A DNA stretch of 64,000 nt from Pseudoalteromonas lipolytica. GTDB taxonomy: Bacteria > Pseudomonadota > Gammaproteobacteria > Enterobacterales > Alteromonadaceae. Below the pieces are notes generated by a model. The model worked only from the letters and a program-made list of their open reading frames with translations, had not been told where the DNA came from and ran no database searches. The stretch lies in assembly GCF_001306915.1 (NCBI RefSeq), contig NZ_LJTC01000004.1:62001-126000 (forward strand). Reading direction: 5' to 3'. A program made the translations under genes and the position numbers. The first letter of the stretch is position 1; each line of letters opens with the position of its first letter. Below are positions 1 through 8,465 of the stretch, in pieces.

Positions 1-1
1 T

Positions 2-2200
2 CTGCGTGAAGCTGGCCTTAAGCCAAAAGCGCCTAACTATGGCAACTGGGAAAGCACAGGCCTTGATGGGCATATTGGCGGTCATTATCTTTCAGCCTTG
101 AGCCTTGCATGGGCAGCCACAGGTGACGAAGAATTAAAGCAGCGTTTAGATTATATGCTAAGCGAGTTGGATCGCGCCCAGCAAGTCACTGGTGGTTACT
201 TAGGCGGAATCCCAAATGGCGATGAAATGTGGCAGCAGATTGAAAAGGGTGAAATCAAAGCCGATTTATTCAGCTTAAATGACCGCTGGGTACCGCTTTA
301 TAACATAGATAAAATCTTCCATGGCTTGCGTGATGCATACGATGTAGCCGGTAGTGATAAAGCCAAACAAATGCTATTTAAGTTAGGTGAATGGTTCTTA
401 GCGACCACTGCTAAGCTAACTGATGAACAAGTTCAACAAATGTTGTATTCAGAGCATGGTGGCTTAAATGATGTGTTTGCTGATATGTACTTTATTAGTG
501 ACGATGAGCGTTACTTAAAACTAGCGCGTCAGTTCTCTCATAACATCATTATTGAACCCTTATTACACAAAGAAGATAAGTTAACGGGCCTGCATGCCAA
601 TACGCAAATTCCAAAAATTATTGGTATGTTGAAGGTCGCAAATGCCAGCGATGATAAAGCATGGCAGCAAGGTGCTGACTTTTTCTGGAAAATAGTCAGT
701 CAAGAGCGCTCAGTATCAATTGGCGGTAACTCGGTACGTGAGCATTTTCATGATAAAAGTGACTTCACGCCAATGGTTGAAGATGTTGAAGGCCCAGAAA
801 CCTGCAACACTTACAACATGATGAAACTGAGTAAGTTATTATTCTTAAAAACCGGTGATACGCGTTATTTAGACTATTATGAGCGCGCCACATATAACCA
901 TATTTTATCGTCACAACACCCAGAGCATGGTGGTCTTGTTTACTTTACCTCAATGCGCCCTGGGCATTACCGCATGTATTCGTCAGTGCAAGATTCAATG
1001 TGGTGTTGTGTAGGCTCAGGTATTGAGAATCACAGCAAATATGGTGAGCTGATTTATAGCAATACCGGTAAAGAGCTATGGGTGAACTTGTTTATTCCAA
1101 GCACGTTAAATTGGCAACAGCAGGGTTTGCAGATCACGCAAGACAGCCAATTCCCAGATGATAACAAGGTCTCACTGACCGTGAATCGTTTGTCTGAGGG
1201 GCAAAGCACTGAGTCGGTAATTCATATTCGTAAACCGTCTTGGCAGCAAGGTGAGCTGAGCTTTACTTTAAATGGACAAGCTGTAAGCGCAACCGAAAAA
1301 GATGGTTACTACAGTATCAGCCATGCTTGGCAAAGCGGTGACAAGCTTGCTTTTGAACTTAGTCCTAAGCTTTATACTGAGCAGCTACCTGATGGTCAGC
1401 ATTATTACTCTGTGATGTATGGGCCTGTTGTAATGGCCACTAAAGTACAAGCATTTGCAAATGAGCAGCTTAACTTTGTTGCTGACAATAGCCGCATGGG
1501 CCACATTGCCGCAGGGCCGACTTGTCCGCCAGAAGCTCTGCCAATCATGCTGAGTGAGCCAGAAAAGTTTATTGCCGATCTCACTCGTAAACCGGGCCAA
1601 GAGCTCGCATTTATCGCCGATAAAAATGTGGCGATTGCCAAGCAAGGTATCGATAACACAAAGAGCACAGAGCTAATTCCGTTCTTCCGCTTACACGATA
1701 GTCGCTATCAAGTGTATTGGCCGCAGCAAAGTGAAGCTGAGTTCACGCAATTTGTTGCCGATGCAAAAGCGGCTGAGCAAGCGAAAGAACAGCTTCGTTT
1801 ATTAACCGTTGATCAAATTACACCGGGTGAGCAACAACCTGAAGTCGAACACGACTTTAAAGGTGAGGGAACCCGCGCAGGTGTTAATAATGGTCATCAT
1901 TGGCGCGATGCGACAGGTTGGTTTGAGTATCAGCTTAGTAACCCAGAACAAAAAGCGGTTGCTTTGCGTATTCGCTATTTTATTGGCGATGTGAACCGTC
2001 ATTTCTCAATTAATTTAAATGGTGAGCAATTAGCTGGAGTTAGTTTGCCTGTAGGTAAACCAACGGATGAGTTCTACACCATTGATTACCCATTAACAGA
2101 AGCAATGAAAAAGTCGAAAACGCTTACTTTACGTTTTGCTGCCGACAAAGACTCTGTTGCCGGTGGTATCTATGGTATTCGTTTAATCAACGCACAATAA
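2..2200 (+). CDS. GH127 beta-L-arabinofuranosidase (5' partial)
   Basis: The reading frame is open from the first bases of the window, so the N-terminus, including any signal peptide, lies outside. The protein matches the DUF1680/GH127 family, which removes terminal beta-L-arabinofuranose by a retaining mechanism that uses a zinc-bound cysteine. The expected residues are visible: Glu-x-Cys in GPETC (codons at 797-805) and a Cys-Cys pair in WCC (1001-1009). An (alpha/alpha)6-type region comes first and beta-rich domains follow. The C-terminal part (from about 1800) looks like an accessory beta-sandwich. The stop is 10 bases before the next ATG, so the two genes are probably cotranscribed. The two GH43 genes nearby support a role in arabinan or arabinogalactan side-chain breakdown. 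Family assignment is strong; exact linkage specificity is inferred. Confidence 0.9.
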   Translation: MREAGLKPKAPNYGNWESTGLDGHIGGHYLSALSLAWAATGDEELKQRLDYMLSELDRAQQVTGGYLGGIPNGDEMWQQIEKGEIKADLFSLNDRWVPLYNIDKIFHGLRDAYDVAGSDKAKQMLFKLGEWFLATTAKLTDEQVQQMLYSEHGGLNDVFADMYFISDDERYLKLARQFSHNIIIEPLLHKEDKLTGLHANTQIPKIIGMLKVANASDDKAWQQGADFFWKIVSQERSVSIGGNSVREHFHDKSDFTPMVEDVEGPETCNTYNMMKLSKLLFLKTGDTRYLDYYERATYNHILSSQHPEHGGLVYFTSMRPGHYRMYSSVQDSMWCCVGSGIENHSKYGELIYSNTGKELWVNLFIPSTLNWQQQGLQITQDSQFPDDNKVSLTVNRLSEGQSTESVIHIRKPSWQQGELSFTLNGQAVSATEKDGYYSISHAWQSGDKLAFELSPKLYTEQLPDGQHYYSVMYGPVVMATKVQAFANEQLNFVADNSRMGHIAAGPTCPPEALPIMLSEPEKFIADLTRKPGQELAFIADKNVAIAKQGIDNTKSTELIPFFRLHDSRYQVYWPQQSEAEFTQFVADAKAAEQAKEQLRLLTVDQITPGEQQPEVEHDFKGEGTRAGVNNGHHWRDATGWFEYQLSNPEQKAVALRIRYFIGDVNRHFSINLNGEQLAGVSLPVGKPTDEFYTIDYPLTEAMKKSKTLTLRFAADKDSVAGGIYGIRLINAQ

Positions 2201-2210
2201 AGAGTTGGCT

Positions 2211-2636
2211 ATGTTAAGCAACAATGTGTTTGCGACGGCTAAAGAGCATGTTTTACCGTCGCTTTTAGATAACAGCGCTGAGCAACACAGTTTTTACCAA
2301 ACACCCACAGGGCTTGGTTATCGAGTGATTGAGCAAGGTCAGGGGGATAAACCTAGTTGGGATGCTACTGTGACTGTGCATCAACGCGTTACCCTTACAA
2401 ATGGTCGGGTGTTATTTGATACTCGCAAGCAAGGCGCTGCTGTAGAGTACGAAATTGCAGAGGCGATAGTGGGCTTGCAAGAAGCATTGCAATTAATGAA
2501 TAAAGGCAGTCGCTTTGAAGTGCTAATACCTGCGCATCTGGCGCGTGATGTGTACAGCGTATTTATTGAAGAAAAACATCAACAAGGCTGCCATAGCCCC
2601 ATGCTTGTTGATATTACCTTGGTTGATTTTAGTTGA
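2211..2636 (+). CDS. FKBP-type peptidyl-prolyl isomerase-like protein
   Basis: A small protein (about 141 aa) with the pattern of an FKBP fold: a TPTGLGYRVIEQGQG strand-turn, a VTVHQRVTLTNGRVLFDT strand, then VGLQEALQLMNKGSRFEVLIPAHLA as the helix and following strand. I use ATG 2211 because AAAGAG sits 7 bases upstream; a TTG at 2205 in the same frame is possible. The first residues are weakly hydrophobic and do not form a convincing signal peptide. It directly follows the GH127 gene, and a bidirectional terminator lies downstream, so it closes that transcription unit. Several aromatic residues of the classic FKBP active site appear changed, so isomerase activity is uncertain; it may be only a chaperone-like fold. 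Confidence 0.7.
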   Translation: MLSNNVFATAKEHVLPSLLDNSAEQHSFYQTPTGLGYRVIEQGQGDKPSWDATVTVHQRVTLTNGRVLFDTRKQGAAVEYEIAEAIVGLQEALQLMNKGSRFEVLIPAHLARDVYSVFIEEKHQQGCHSPMLVDITLVDFS

Positions 2637-2678
2637 TAACACCTACTTTCAACCTCAAACGAGGTCATTAAAGCAAAT

Positions 2679-2706
2679 AAAAAACCTGCAATTTTGCAGG
2701 TTTTTT
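2679..2706. terminator. Bidirectional intrinsic terminator
   Basis: CCTGCA-ATTT-TGCAGG hairpin with an A6 tract before it and a T6 tract after it. It lies between the convergent FKBP-like and GH43 genes and can serve both strands. Confidence 0.9.
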
Positions 2707-2719
2707 GTGTGTTGAATAA

Positions 2720-3724
2720 TTACTTCTTAAGCTTAGTTTTGAGCTTATTTAGGTCGGCTGGGTTAACAACCGGCCAATTGTTTTTCCAACTCATAGGTAA
2801 AATACGTAGCTTTTGCACGCCGTTATCGGCTGTTTCGTAGGCGTGTAATACTAAATAGTCTTTGCCATCAAAGGTGTACGCAGCATTATGACCAAGGGCT
2901 GCCCAATCTTTATTACCTTCAATAACTAAACTGCCACCGCCATCAACCATAGAGCGACCTTGTTGATCTAAATATGGGCCTTCGATGTTTTTGCTGCGAC
3001 CTACGCGTACGTTGTAAGTACTCTCTACGCCACGGCAGCATTTATCAAACGAAACAAATAGGTAGTAATAGTCGTTCTTTTTAAAGATATAAGGTGCTTC
3101 AATTGGGCCATGTTCCGTGTTTGGGCGACTCGCAATGTGATGCCATTTTTCAGGTTTTGCTAAGCGCACCATGTCATCATCAAGTTGTACTAGTTTAAGG
3201 CCGCCCCAGAACGAACCAAAGCTCATCCACGGTGTACCATTGTCATCTTCGATAATGGCAGGGTCGATAGCGTTCCAATCGTCACGCTCAGGCACAGATT
3301 CAACCACTATGCCGTAGTCAATCCACTTGTAATCAGGTGATGATGGGTCAAGGGTTTCATTAACCGTTACACCAATTGCCGAAGTGTTTTTGCCAAATGC
3401 AGAGACTGAGTAATAAAGGTAAAACTTACCATTTTTCTCATACACATCAGGTGCCCATAAGTGGCCATCAAAGCTTGGTGAAATACGCTTTGCCCAACTC
3501 GGCTCATCTTTAAAAACGCGGCCGGTAAGTTTCCAGTTGGTTAAATCTTTCGACTCATAATAGGTAATGCCCGGGCCTGTGCTAAATACATAGTACGTGT
3601 CGCCTTCTTTGGTCATTACCGGGTCGTGAACTTCAACTTGCTTTGCAGATACGGCTGCGGCAGAAAAAAGTAGCCCTGTTGAAAGCCACTTCATTGCGTG
3701 TGTCACCTTACTTACGGGTCTCAT
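2720..3724 (-). CDS. GH43 arabinan endo-1,5-alpha-L-arabinosidase-like, exported
   Basis: A five-bladed beta-propeller glycoside hydrolase of family 43. The three acidic residues are in the usual places: general base Asp34 in VHDPVM, the pKa-modulating Asp in NAIDPAIIEDD, and the acid Glu in EHGPIEAPY. The region FVSFDKCCRG carries a Cys pair typical of arabinanases. The N-terminus is a signal peptide ending near AVSA. Two starts are possible: ATG 3724 (AAAGG 9 bases upstream) and ATG 3694 (AAGGTG 9 bases upstream), the latter giving a shorter, more typical signal peptide starting MKWLS. It is divergent from the second GH43 gene, with a candidate operator in the 100-base gap. The predicted substrate is alpha-1,5-arabinan in the periplasm or outside. 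Confidence 0.88.
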   Translation of the reverse strand: MRPVSKVTHAMKWLSTGLLFSAAAVSAKQVEVHDPVMTKEGDTYYVFSTGPGITYYESKDLTNWKLTGRVFKDEPSWAKRISPSFDGHLWAPDVYEKNGKFYLYYSVSAFGKNTSAIGVTVNETLDPSSPDYKWIDYGIVVESVPERDDWNAIDPAIIEDDNGTPWMSFGSFWGGLKLVQLDDDMVRLAKPEKWHHIASRPNTEHGPIEAPYIFKKNDYYYLFVSFDKCCRGVESTYNVRVGRSKNIEGPYLDQQGRSMVDGGGSLVIEGNKDWAALGHNAAYTFDGKDYLVLHAYETADNGVQKLRILPMSWKNNWPVVNPADLNKLKTKLKK

Positions 3725-3777
3725 GCTTGAATACCTTTTGTTGTTTTAACTCTTGTGTTCATTCAGCTACTATATAA

Positions 3778-3791
3778 TATGTAATACAATA
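3778..3791 (-). promoter_or_regulatory. Candidate GntR-type operator between divergent GH43 genes
   Basis: Read on the minus strand the site is TATTGTATTACATA. It contains the odd palindrome TGTATTACA. Related 14-mers occur at 6586 and 6757 beside the symporter and the GntR-type regulator. It is AT-rich, so chance similarity is possible. Confidence 0.35.
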
Positions 3792-3827
3792 TTAACAATA
3801 AAATCGAGACGAAATACAGGACACATT

Positions 3828-4856
3828 ATGCTCAAAAAATTATCTCGGCTAACGCTTCTTAGTGCGTTAAGCGCCTCGCCATTGTCAGCCTTTGCTGATG
3901 CTAATAGTAGCAAGACTTTAGCGCCAATTGATAACCCCATTGTACTCAAACGTGCTGATCCTTGGTTAGTTCGCGATGATAAAAGTGGCTGTTACACGTT
4001 TATAGGTAGTTCGCCGGAATTTGATGAAATTGAACTACGCCAAGCTTGTCGTTTAAACGATTTAAAATTAGCTGAGCCGAAGGTTATTTGGCAAAAGCGC
4101 GATAAAGGCCCAATGAGTGTCAACATTTGGGCCCCTGAGCTACATCAGATTGATGGCAGTTGGTATATCTATTTCGCCGCAGGTGATATCGAAAAACCGT
4201 TTAGTATTCGTATGTATGCACTTAAAAACGACAGTGATGATCCGATGCAAGGTGAGTGGCAAGAAATGGGGCAAGTAACTAGCCACCTTGATAGTTTTTC
4301 GCTTGATGCCACAAGTTTTACGCACAAGGGGAAGCGTTACATGATTTGGGCGCAGCAGAACCAGCCTGCAACTTATAACTCAGCTTTATGGTTAGCTGAA
4401 ATGGACTCACCAACATCAATTAAAGAACCCATTATCGCGATTACTGAGCCAACCCTTGATTGGGAAGTGCAAGGCTACAAGGTGAACGAAGGTGCTGCAG
4501 TCATTACCCATGGCGATAAAATATTTGTCACTTATTCAGCCAGTGCCACCGATCATCGATATGCGATGGGCTTGCTATGGGCAGATGTGAATGCTGATTT
4601 ACTTGATCCTGCTAGTTGGCATAAAAAGGCTGAGCCGGTGTTCACCACCAATGCTGAGCTAGGTCGTTTTGGCCCTGGGCATAACAGTTTTGTAAAAGCT
4701 GAAGATGGTGTAACCGATTTAATGATTTATCACAGTCGTGACTATAAAGAGTTGAAAGGCACACCGCTTACAGACCCAAATCGCCATGCGCGAGCACGCA
4801 TTATTACGTGGGATAAAAACGGTTTTCCAGTGTTCTCACCAGAACTCGCTGATTAA
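3828..4856 (+). CDS. GH43 exo-alpha-L-arabinofuranosidase/arabinanase, exported
   Basis: A second GH43 protein, about 342 aa. The ATG at 3828 is preferred to one at 3753 because it begins a clean signal peptide (MLKKLSRLTLLSALSASPLSAFA) and has AGGA just upstream. Propeller acidic residues are seen in KRADPWLV (base), SLDATSF (middle Asp) and NEGAAV (acid). The motifs APELHQIDGSWYIYFAA and GRFGPGHNSFV are typical of exo-acting arabinan-degrading GH43 enzymes. It probably releases arabinose or short arabino-oligosaccharides from the products of the divergent endo-enzyme. The downstream hairpin ends the convergent symporter gene rather than this one. Confidence 0.88.
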   Translation: MLKKLSRLTLLSALSASPLSAFADANSSKTLAPIDNPIVLKRADPWLVRDDKSGCYTFIGSSPEFDEIELRQACRLNDLKLAEPKVIWQKRDKGPMSVNIWAPELHQIDGSWYIYFAAGDIEKPFSIRMYALKNDSDDPMQGEWQEMGQVTSHLDSFSLDATSFTHKGKRYMIWAQQNQPATYNSALWLAEMDSPTSIKEPIIAITEPTLDWEVQGYKVNEGAAVITHGDKIFVTYSASATDHRYAMGLLWADVNADLLDPASWHKKAEPVFTTNAELGRFGPGHNSFVKAEDGVTDLMIYHSRDYKELKGTPLTDPNRHARARIITWDKNGFPVFSPELAD

Positions 4857-4878
4857 AAAAGGGCGCCAATTGGCGCCC
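4855..4878 (-). terminator. Intrinsic terminator of the symporter gene
   Basis: Perfect 18-base palindrome GGGCGCCAATTGGCGCCC (4861-4878). On the minus strand it is followed by a T6 run, which overlaps the stop of the plus-strand GH43 gene. The plus side has no T-tract. Confidence 0.85.
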
Positions 4879-4899
4879 TACAACTTTGGGAACGAACGA

Positions 4900-6528
4900 T
4901 TACCAGAAGCGGTAGTAAATAAAGGCAGTAATACCAATAATACCCGCAGTATGAATGTAGTCCCACTTATCTAAGCCGGCAGCTACTTCTTTCATAGTTG
5001 CTTTATCTAGGCTTGAGAAAGTAAGACCTTTCAATTGTTCTTCGTCTGCTTGTTTGGTGAAAATACTTACCACAATCATAATCGCAACGACCACGACAAA
5101 TAGCAGAATACAGTAATATAACCAGTTCATTGTGGTGATCCACGCAAATGATGAACCTGTTAAATCATCTTTAAATGGCAGTAATACTAAGCGGATCATA
5201 CCAAGCACAAAACCTGATACTAAGCCCACAAAACCCGCTGTTGGAGTGATGCGTTTACTACATAAACCTAGTAAAAATACCGCAGCAATACCTGGTGCAA
5301 TAAGAGACTGCACACTTTGCAGATATTCATAAAGCACATCGGCAATTAAGCTCATGACGGGTATCCATAAAAGACCTAATACAACAATCACGATAGTGGC
5401 AATACGGCCTACTTTCAGAAGGTGCTTCTCAGATGATTCTGGTTTGAATTTCTTATAAAAATCAATGGTAAATAAGGTTGCTGATGAGTTAAATAATGAT
5501 GCTAAAGAGCTCATAAGAGCCGCTACTAAACCACCGATTACAATCCCCTTAACACCTGCTGGCAATAGTTCAGCAACTAACGTTGGGAAGGCTTGGTCAG
5601 CACTTTCATAGCTAATAATACCTTTAGCATTTAATGCATAGGCAATCATACCCGGCACTAAGAAGATAAATACAGGAAGTAATTTTAAGTAACCGGCGAA
5701 CATGGTACCGCGACGGGCTTCTTTAATACCCTTTGCAGATAGAACACGTTGTACGATGTATTGGTCTGTACACCAATACCAAAAACCAATAATGAATGAG
5801 CCAAAAATAATGCCTGGCCATGGGAATTCAGCATCTGAAGCACTACGAATAAGGTGCATATTGGCCGCATTAATACGCTCAACTTCTTCCCAGCCACCTA
5901 CTTTATCTAAACCAACAACTAATATGACTAAGGAGCCAATAATGAGCACCGGAGTTTGCAACACGGAGGTCCACATAATGGCTTTCATACCACCAAGTAC
6001 CGTATAAATACCGGTGATCACCACAAGGCCAATCGCTGAAATCCAGAAGAAGTCGATACCCCAAATGCTCTCAATACCCAAGATTGTTTTAAATGCGATA
6101 CCGCCGGCATAAACCGTTACCGCAACCTTGGTTAATACATAACTAATCAATGAGATAACAGACAAGAAGGTACGTGATTTAGAGTTAAAGCGGCGCTCTA
6201 AGAATTCAGGCATGGTGTAGACTTTACTACTCCAATAGAAAGGCACGAAAATCCAACCGAGTAGTAGAATGATCCACGATTGCATTTCCCAGTGAGCCAG
6301 TGCCATACCCGATTGTGCACCTGAACCTGAAAGGCCCACTAAATGTTCCGAGCCAATGTTCGATGCGAAAATAGAGGCACCAATCACTAACCAACTTGCA
6401 TTACGACCCGCTAAAAAGTAATCAGCGGTGTCTTCTTCTTTTTGTCGCATAGACATCACGACAACGCCTAGTAACAGGACAAAAAATCCTGCTAGCACTG
6501 CCCAGTCTAAGGTACTTAGTTCGACCAT
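4900..6528 (-). CDS. Sodium:solute symporter (SSS family), probable arabinose uptake
   Basis: An inner-membrane protein of about 542 aa with some 14 hydrophobic segments. It carries SSS (SLC5-like) signatures such as NIGSEHLVGLSGSGAQSGMALAHWE near the N-terminus and SLASLFNSSATLFTIDFY in the middle. These match the sugar branch (SglT/vSGLT-like) better than the proline or pantothenate branch. Start ATG 6528 has AGGTGG 7 bases upstream; the upstream GTG at 6540 overlaps that ribosome site. It sits between the arabinan hydrolases and the GntR regulator, so L-arabinose or a small arabino-oligosaccharide is the likely cargo (inference). An AT-rich candidate operator lies about 60 bases upstream. 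Confidence 0.88.
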   Translation of the reverse strand: MVELSTLDWAVLAGFFVLLLGVVVMSMRQKEEDTADYFLAGRNASWLVIGASIFASNIGSEHLVGLSGSGAQSGMALAHWEMQSWIILLLGWIFVPFYWSSKVYTMPEFLERRFNSKSRTFLSVISLISYVLTKVAVTVYAGGIAFKTILGIESIWGIDFFWISAIGLVVITGIYTVLGGMKAIMWTSVLQTPVLIIGSLVILVVGLDKVGGWEEVERINAANMHLIRSASDAEFPWPGIIFGSFIIGFWYWCTDQYIVQRVLSAKGIKEARRGTMFAGYLKLLPVFIFLVPGMIAYALNAKGIISYESADQAFPTLVAELLPAGVKGIVIGGLVAALMSSLASLFNSSATLFTIDFYKKFKPESSEKHLLKVGRIATIVIVVLGLLWIPVMSLIADVLYEYLQSVQSLIAPGIAAVFLLGLCSKRITPTAGFVGLVSGFVLGMIRLVLLPFKDDLTGSSFAWITTMNWLYYCILLFVVVVAIMIVVSIFTKQADEEQLKGLTFSSLDKATMKEVAAGLDKWDYIHTAGIIGITAFIYYRFW

Positions 6529-6585
6529 CGTGTGTTCCACCTAATTTTGAAAGAGAATTTTGCTTTTTTAGTTGTTGAATAAAAA

Positions 6586-6599
6586 TATTATATTATAAA
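6586..6599 (+). promoter_or_regulatory. Candidate GntR-type operator upstream of the symporter
   Basis: TATTATATTATAAA matches the other two candidate sites at 9 or more of 14 positions. It lies in the promoter region of the minus-strand symporter. Weak evidence because the region is strongly AT-rich. Confidence 0.3.
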
Positions 6600-6708
6600 T
6601 AAGACAAGTGAAAGAGATTTGTTAAAATAAGGTGACAGTCTGTAGGTAAAATGGTGACTGTATTGTTTGAAATATAGACACTTGTATTAGGCTGTTTTTT
6701 GCTTGTTA

Positions 6709-6722
6709 TTGATTTTAATCAA
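6709..6722. promoter_or_regulatory. Perfect FNR/CRP-family palindrome
   Basis: TTGAT-TTTA-ATCAA is an exact FNR-type anaerobox (TTGATnnnnATCAA). It lies 68 bases before the GntR regulator ATG and 180 bases before the symporter start. It would link the arabinose genes to oxygen or carbon status. Binding is not shown. Confidence 0.45.
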
Positions 6723-6756
6723 TTATTTCCAGGATGACGGAATAGCTTTATAGATG

Positions 6757-6770
6757 TATCATATTACTCA
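6757..6770 (+). promoter_or_regulatory. Candidate autoregulatory operator of the GntR regulator
   Basis: TATCATATTACTCA lies 20 bases before the regulator start. It agrees with the sites at 3778 and 6586 at most positions (TATYRTATTAY core). Confidence 0.35.
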
Positions 6771-6789
6771 GATCTTTTGAGGAACACAC

Positions 6790-7512
6790 ATGGCGCGTTT
6801 AGAAAATTTAAACCTATCACAACAAGTTACCAATGAGCTTGGTAAAGCAATAATTGTTGGTGATTATAACACTGAAACGGGGCTACCAACCGAAGCACAA
6901 CTTTGTGAAGTGTATGGTATTAGCCGCACAGCTGTTCGTGAAGCAGTGAAAATGCTTGCTGCAAAAGGACTGATTTCTTCTCGTCCACGACAAGGTATTC
7001 GTGTTGAGTCGGCGGAGAACTGGAACTTATACGACACAAGCGTATTAAAATGGTTGTTAGAAAGCAGCCCATCACTTTACGTACTTAAAGAATTTCTACA
7101 AGTGCGCTTGGCGATTGAGCCACAAGCAGCAGCACTTGCAGCAAGAAAAGGCGACCAAGCAGCCATAGCAGAAATTAAAATGGCACTCGATAAAATGCAA
7201 GCGGCAGCAGAAGAGCCAGAAGGCGTAATGCATGAGCCAGATCTTGCCTTCCACACAGCAATTTTACATGCCAGTGGTAACCGTTTTTTCTATCAATTAC
7301 GTGACTTTATTCGCACCGCATTACACGTAAGTATTCAACATACTACACCTGCTAAGGGTAATAAAAAGGCGATCGCTGAAGAGCACTTTAAAGTGTATAA
7401 CGCGATTGCAAGCGGCGATCCTGAACGTGCTAAAAACATGATGACGTACATGATTGATGAAGCAATGGCGTTTATTGAAAAAGAAATCGCTGATAAAGAA
7501 GCGGCTCAATAA
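6790..7512 (+). CDS. GntR family, FadR-type (FCD) transcriptional regulator
   Basis: 240 aa. The winged helix (about residues 8-72) includes PTEAQLCEVYGISRTAVREAV. A helical FCD effector domain (about 97-225) has potential metal ligands Asp151, His155 and His199. GAGGA lies 5 bases before the ATG. The FadR branch usually binds small organic or sugar acids, or sugars, and represses adjacent catabolic genes. Here it stands between the symporter and the sugar dehydrogenase, so it is the probable regulator of the arabinose module, with arabinose or an arabonate-pathway intermediate as effector (inference). Three related AT-rich sites in the module are candidate operators. The SDR gene starts 45 bases downstream, so the two are probably cotranscribed. 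Confidence 0.88.
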   Translation: MARLENLNLSQQVTNELGKAIIVGDYNTETGLPTEAQLCEVYGISRTAVREAVKMLAAKGLISSRPRQGIRVESAENWNLYDTSVLKWLLESSPSLYVLKEFLQVRLAIEPQAAALAARKGDQAAIAEIKMALDKMQAAAEEPEGVMHEPDLAFHTAILHASGNRFFYQLRDFIRTALHVSIQHTTPAKGNKKAIAEEHFKVYNAIASGDPERAKNMMTYMIDEAMAFIEKEIADKEAAQ

Positions 7513-7557
7513 GTATCGCTTCTTGACGTTGTAATTACTTTAAAACAAAAGGTTATC

Positions 7558-8337
7558 ATGCCAAATTCAAACGAGCTAAAAACAGTTTACCCAAGCCTTG
7601 CTGGTAAGAGTGTGTTTATTACTGGTGGTGCATCGGGAATTGGTGAAGTAATGGTAACGCGGTTCTGCGAGCAGGGCGCGAAAGTCACCTTTGTTGATAT
7701 TGCAACTGATCAAAGCGATGCGTTATGCGCTAAATTAGCGGGTAAATATGAGTTTGACCCGCAGTTTATCCATTGCGATATTCGTGATGTAGAAGCCTTA
7801 AAAGCGGCCATTGAGCAAACGCGTCAGCAACAGGGTGACATAGGTGTGTTAATTAATAACGCAGCCGATGACACCCGCCATGCCGCTGAGAATATGGATG
7901 TGAAATATTGGGAAGATAAGTTTGCTGTTAACTTGCGCCCGTGTTTCTTTTCATCGCAAGCTGTAGTTGAACACATGCAGCGCTTGGGCGGCGGTAGCAT
8001 TATCAATATGGGGTCGGTAAGTTGGCGTATTAAGCAAACAGGCATGCCAGCCTACACAACCGCAAAAGCGGGAATTGAAGGTTTAACCCGTTCATTAGCT
8101 GCTTCATACGGTAAAGACAATATTCGTGTGAATTCACTGGTTCCGGGTTGGGTGATGACAGAGCGCCAAATGACTCATTGGCTAACCCCAGAAATGATTG
8201 AAGATGTTCGTTTAAGTCAGTGTATTAACGAAACAATACAACCAGACCATATAGTGAATGCCGCGTTATTTTTAGCTGCTGATGACAGCCGCATGATGAC
8301 AGCACAATCACTGATAGTGGATGCAGGTTGGACTTAA
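7558..8337 (+). CDS. SDR-family NAD-dependent aldose 1-dehydrogenase (XylB-like; probable L-arabinose dehydrogenase)
   Basis: 259 aa short-chain dehydrogenase with TGGASGIG (residues 22-29), Asp47 at the end of the second strand (favouring NAD over NADP), NNA near 100, and the catalytic set Ser153/Ser155, Tyr166, Lys170. The C-terminus ends LIVDAGWT. Overall layout and motifs (YPSLAGKSVFITGG near the start, INMGSVSW, TTAKAGIEG) strongly recall the D-xylose 1-dehydrogenase XylB of Caulobacter. With arabinan hydrolases on one side and a lactonase on the other, oxidation of L-arabinose to L-arabino-lactone is the best guess; D-xylose or D-galactose remain possible. Later pathway enzymes (arabonate dehydratase, aldehyde dehydrogenase) are not in the window and may lie to the left. 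Confidence 0.82.
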   Translation: MPNSNELKTVYPSLAGKSVFITGGASGIGEVMVTRFCEQGAKVTFVDIATDQSDALCAKLAGKYEFDPQFIHCDIRDVEALKAAIEQTRQQQGDIGVLINNAADDTRHAAENMDVKYWEDKFAVNLRPCFFSSQAVVEHMQRLGGGSIINMGSVSWRIKQTGMPAYTTAKAGIEGLTRSLAASYGKDNIRVNSLVPGWVMTERQMTHWLTPEMIEDVRLSQCINETIQPDHIVNAALFLAADDSRMMTAQSLIVDAGWT

Positions 8338-8465
8338 TTAAATTGTTAGTTGCTTTAAGTTAAATTAAACCAAAGAAAAAATTTTACACGATCCAAATAG
8401 TACTATAATAATAAATAATTATTTTAAACATTTGAATCTAATAGTTAGGAAGGTGGTAAGAAAGT

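Noticed and set aside
4786..4974. 62-aa frame across the terminator between GH43 and symporter
   Set aside because: It runs through a perfect terminator palindrome and into the antisense of the symporter.
7824..8045. Antisense frames inside the dehydrogenase and many other genes
   Set aside because: They lie fully within well supported genes, lack ribosome sites and show no family features.
8396..8406. TAGTACTATA near the TauE gene as a third response-regulator operator
   Set aside because: Only the left half resembles the 58277/58345 motif; the right half is absent and the gene context differs.
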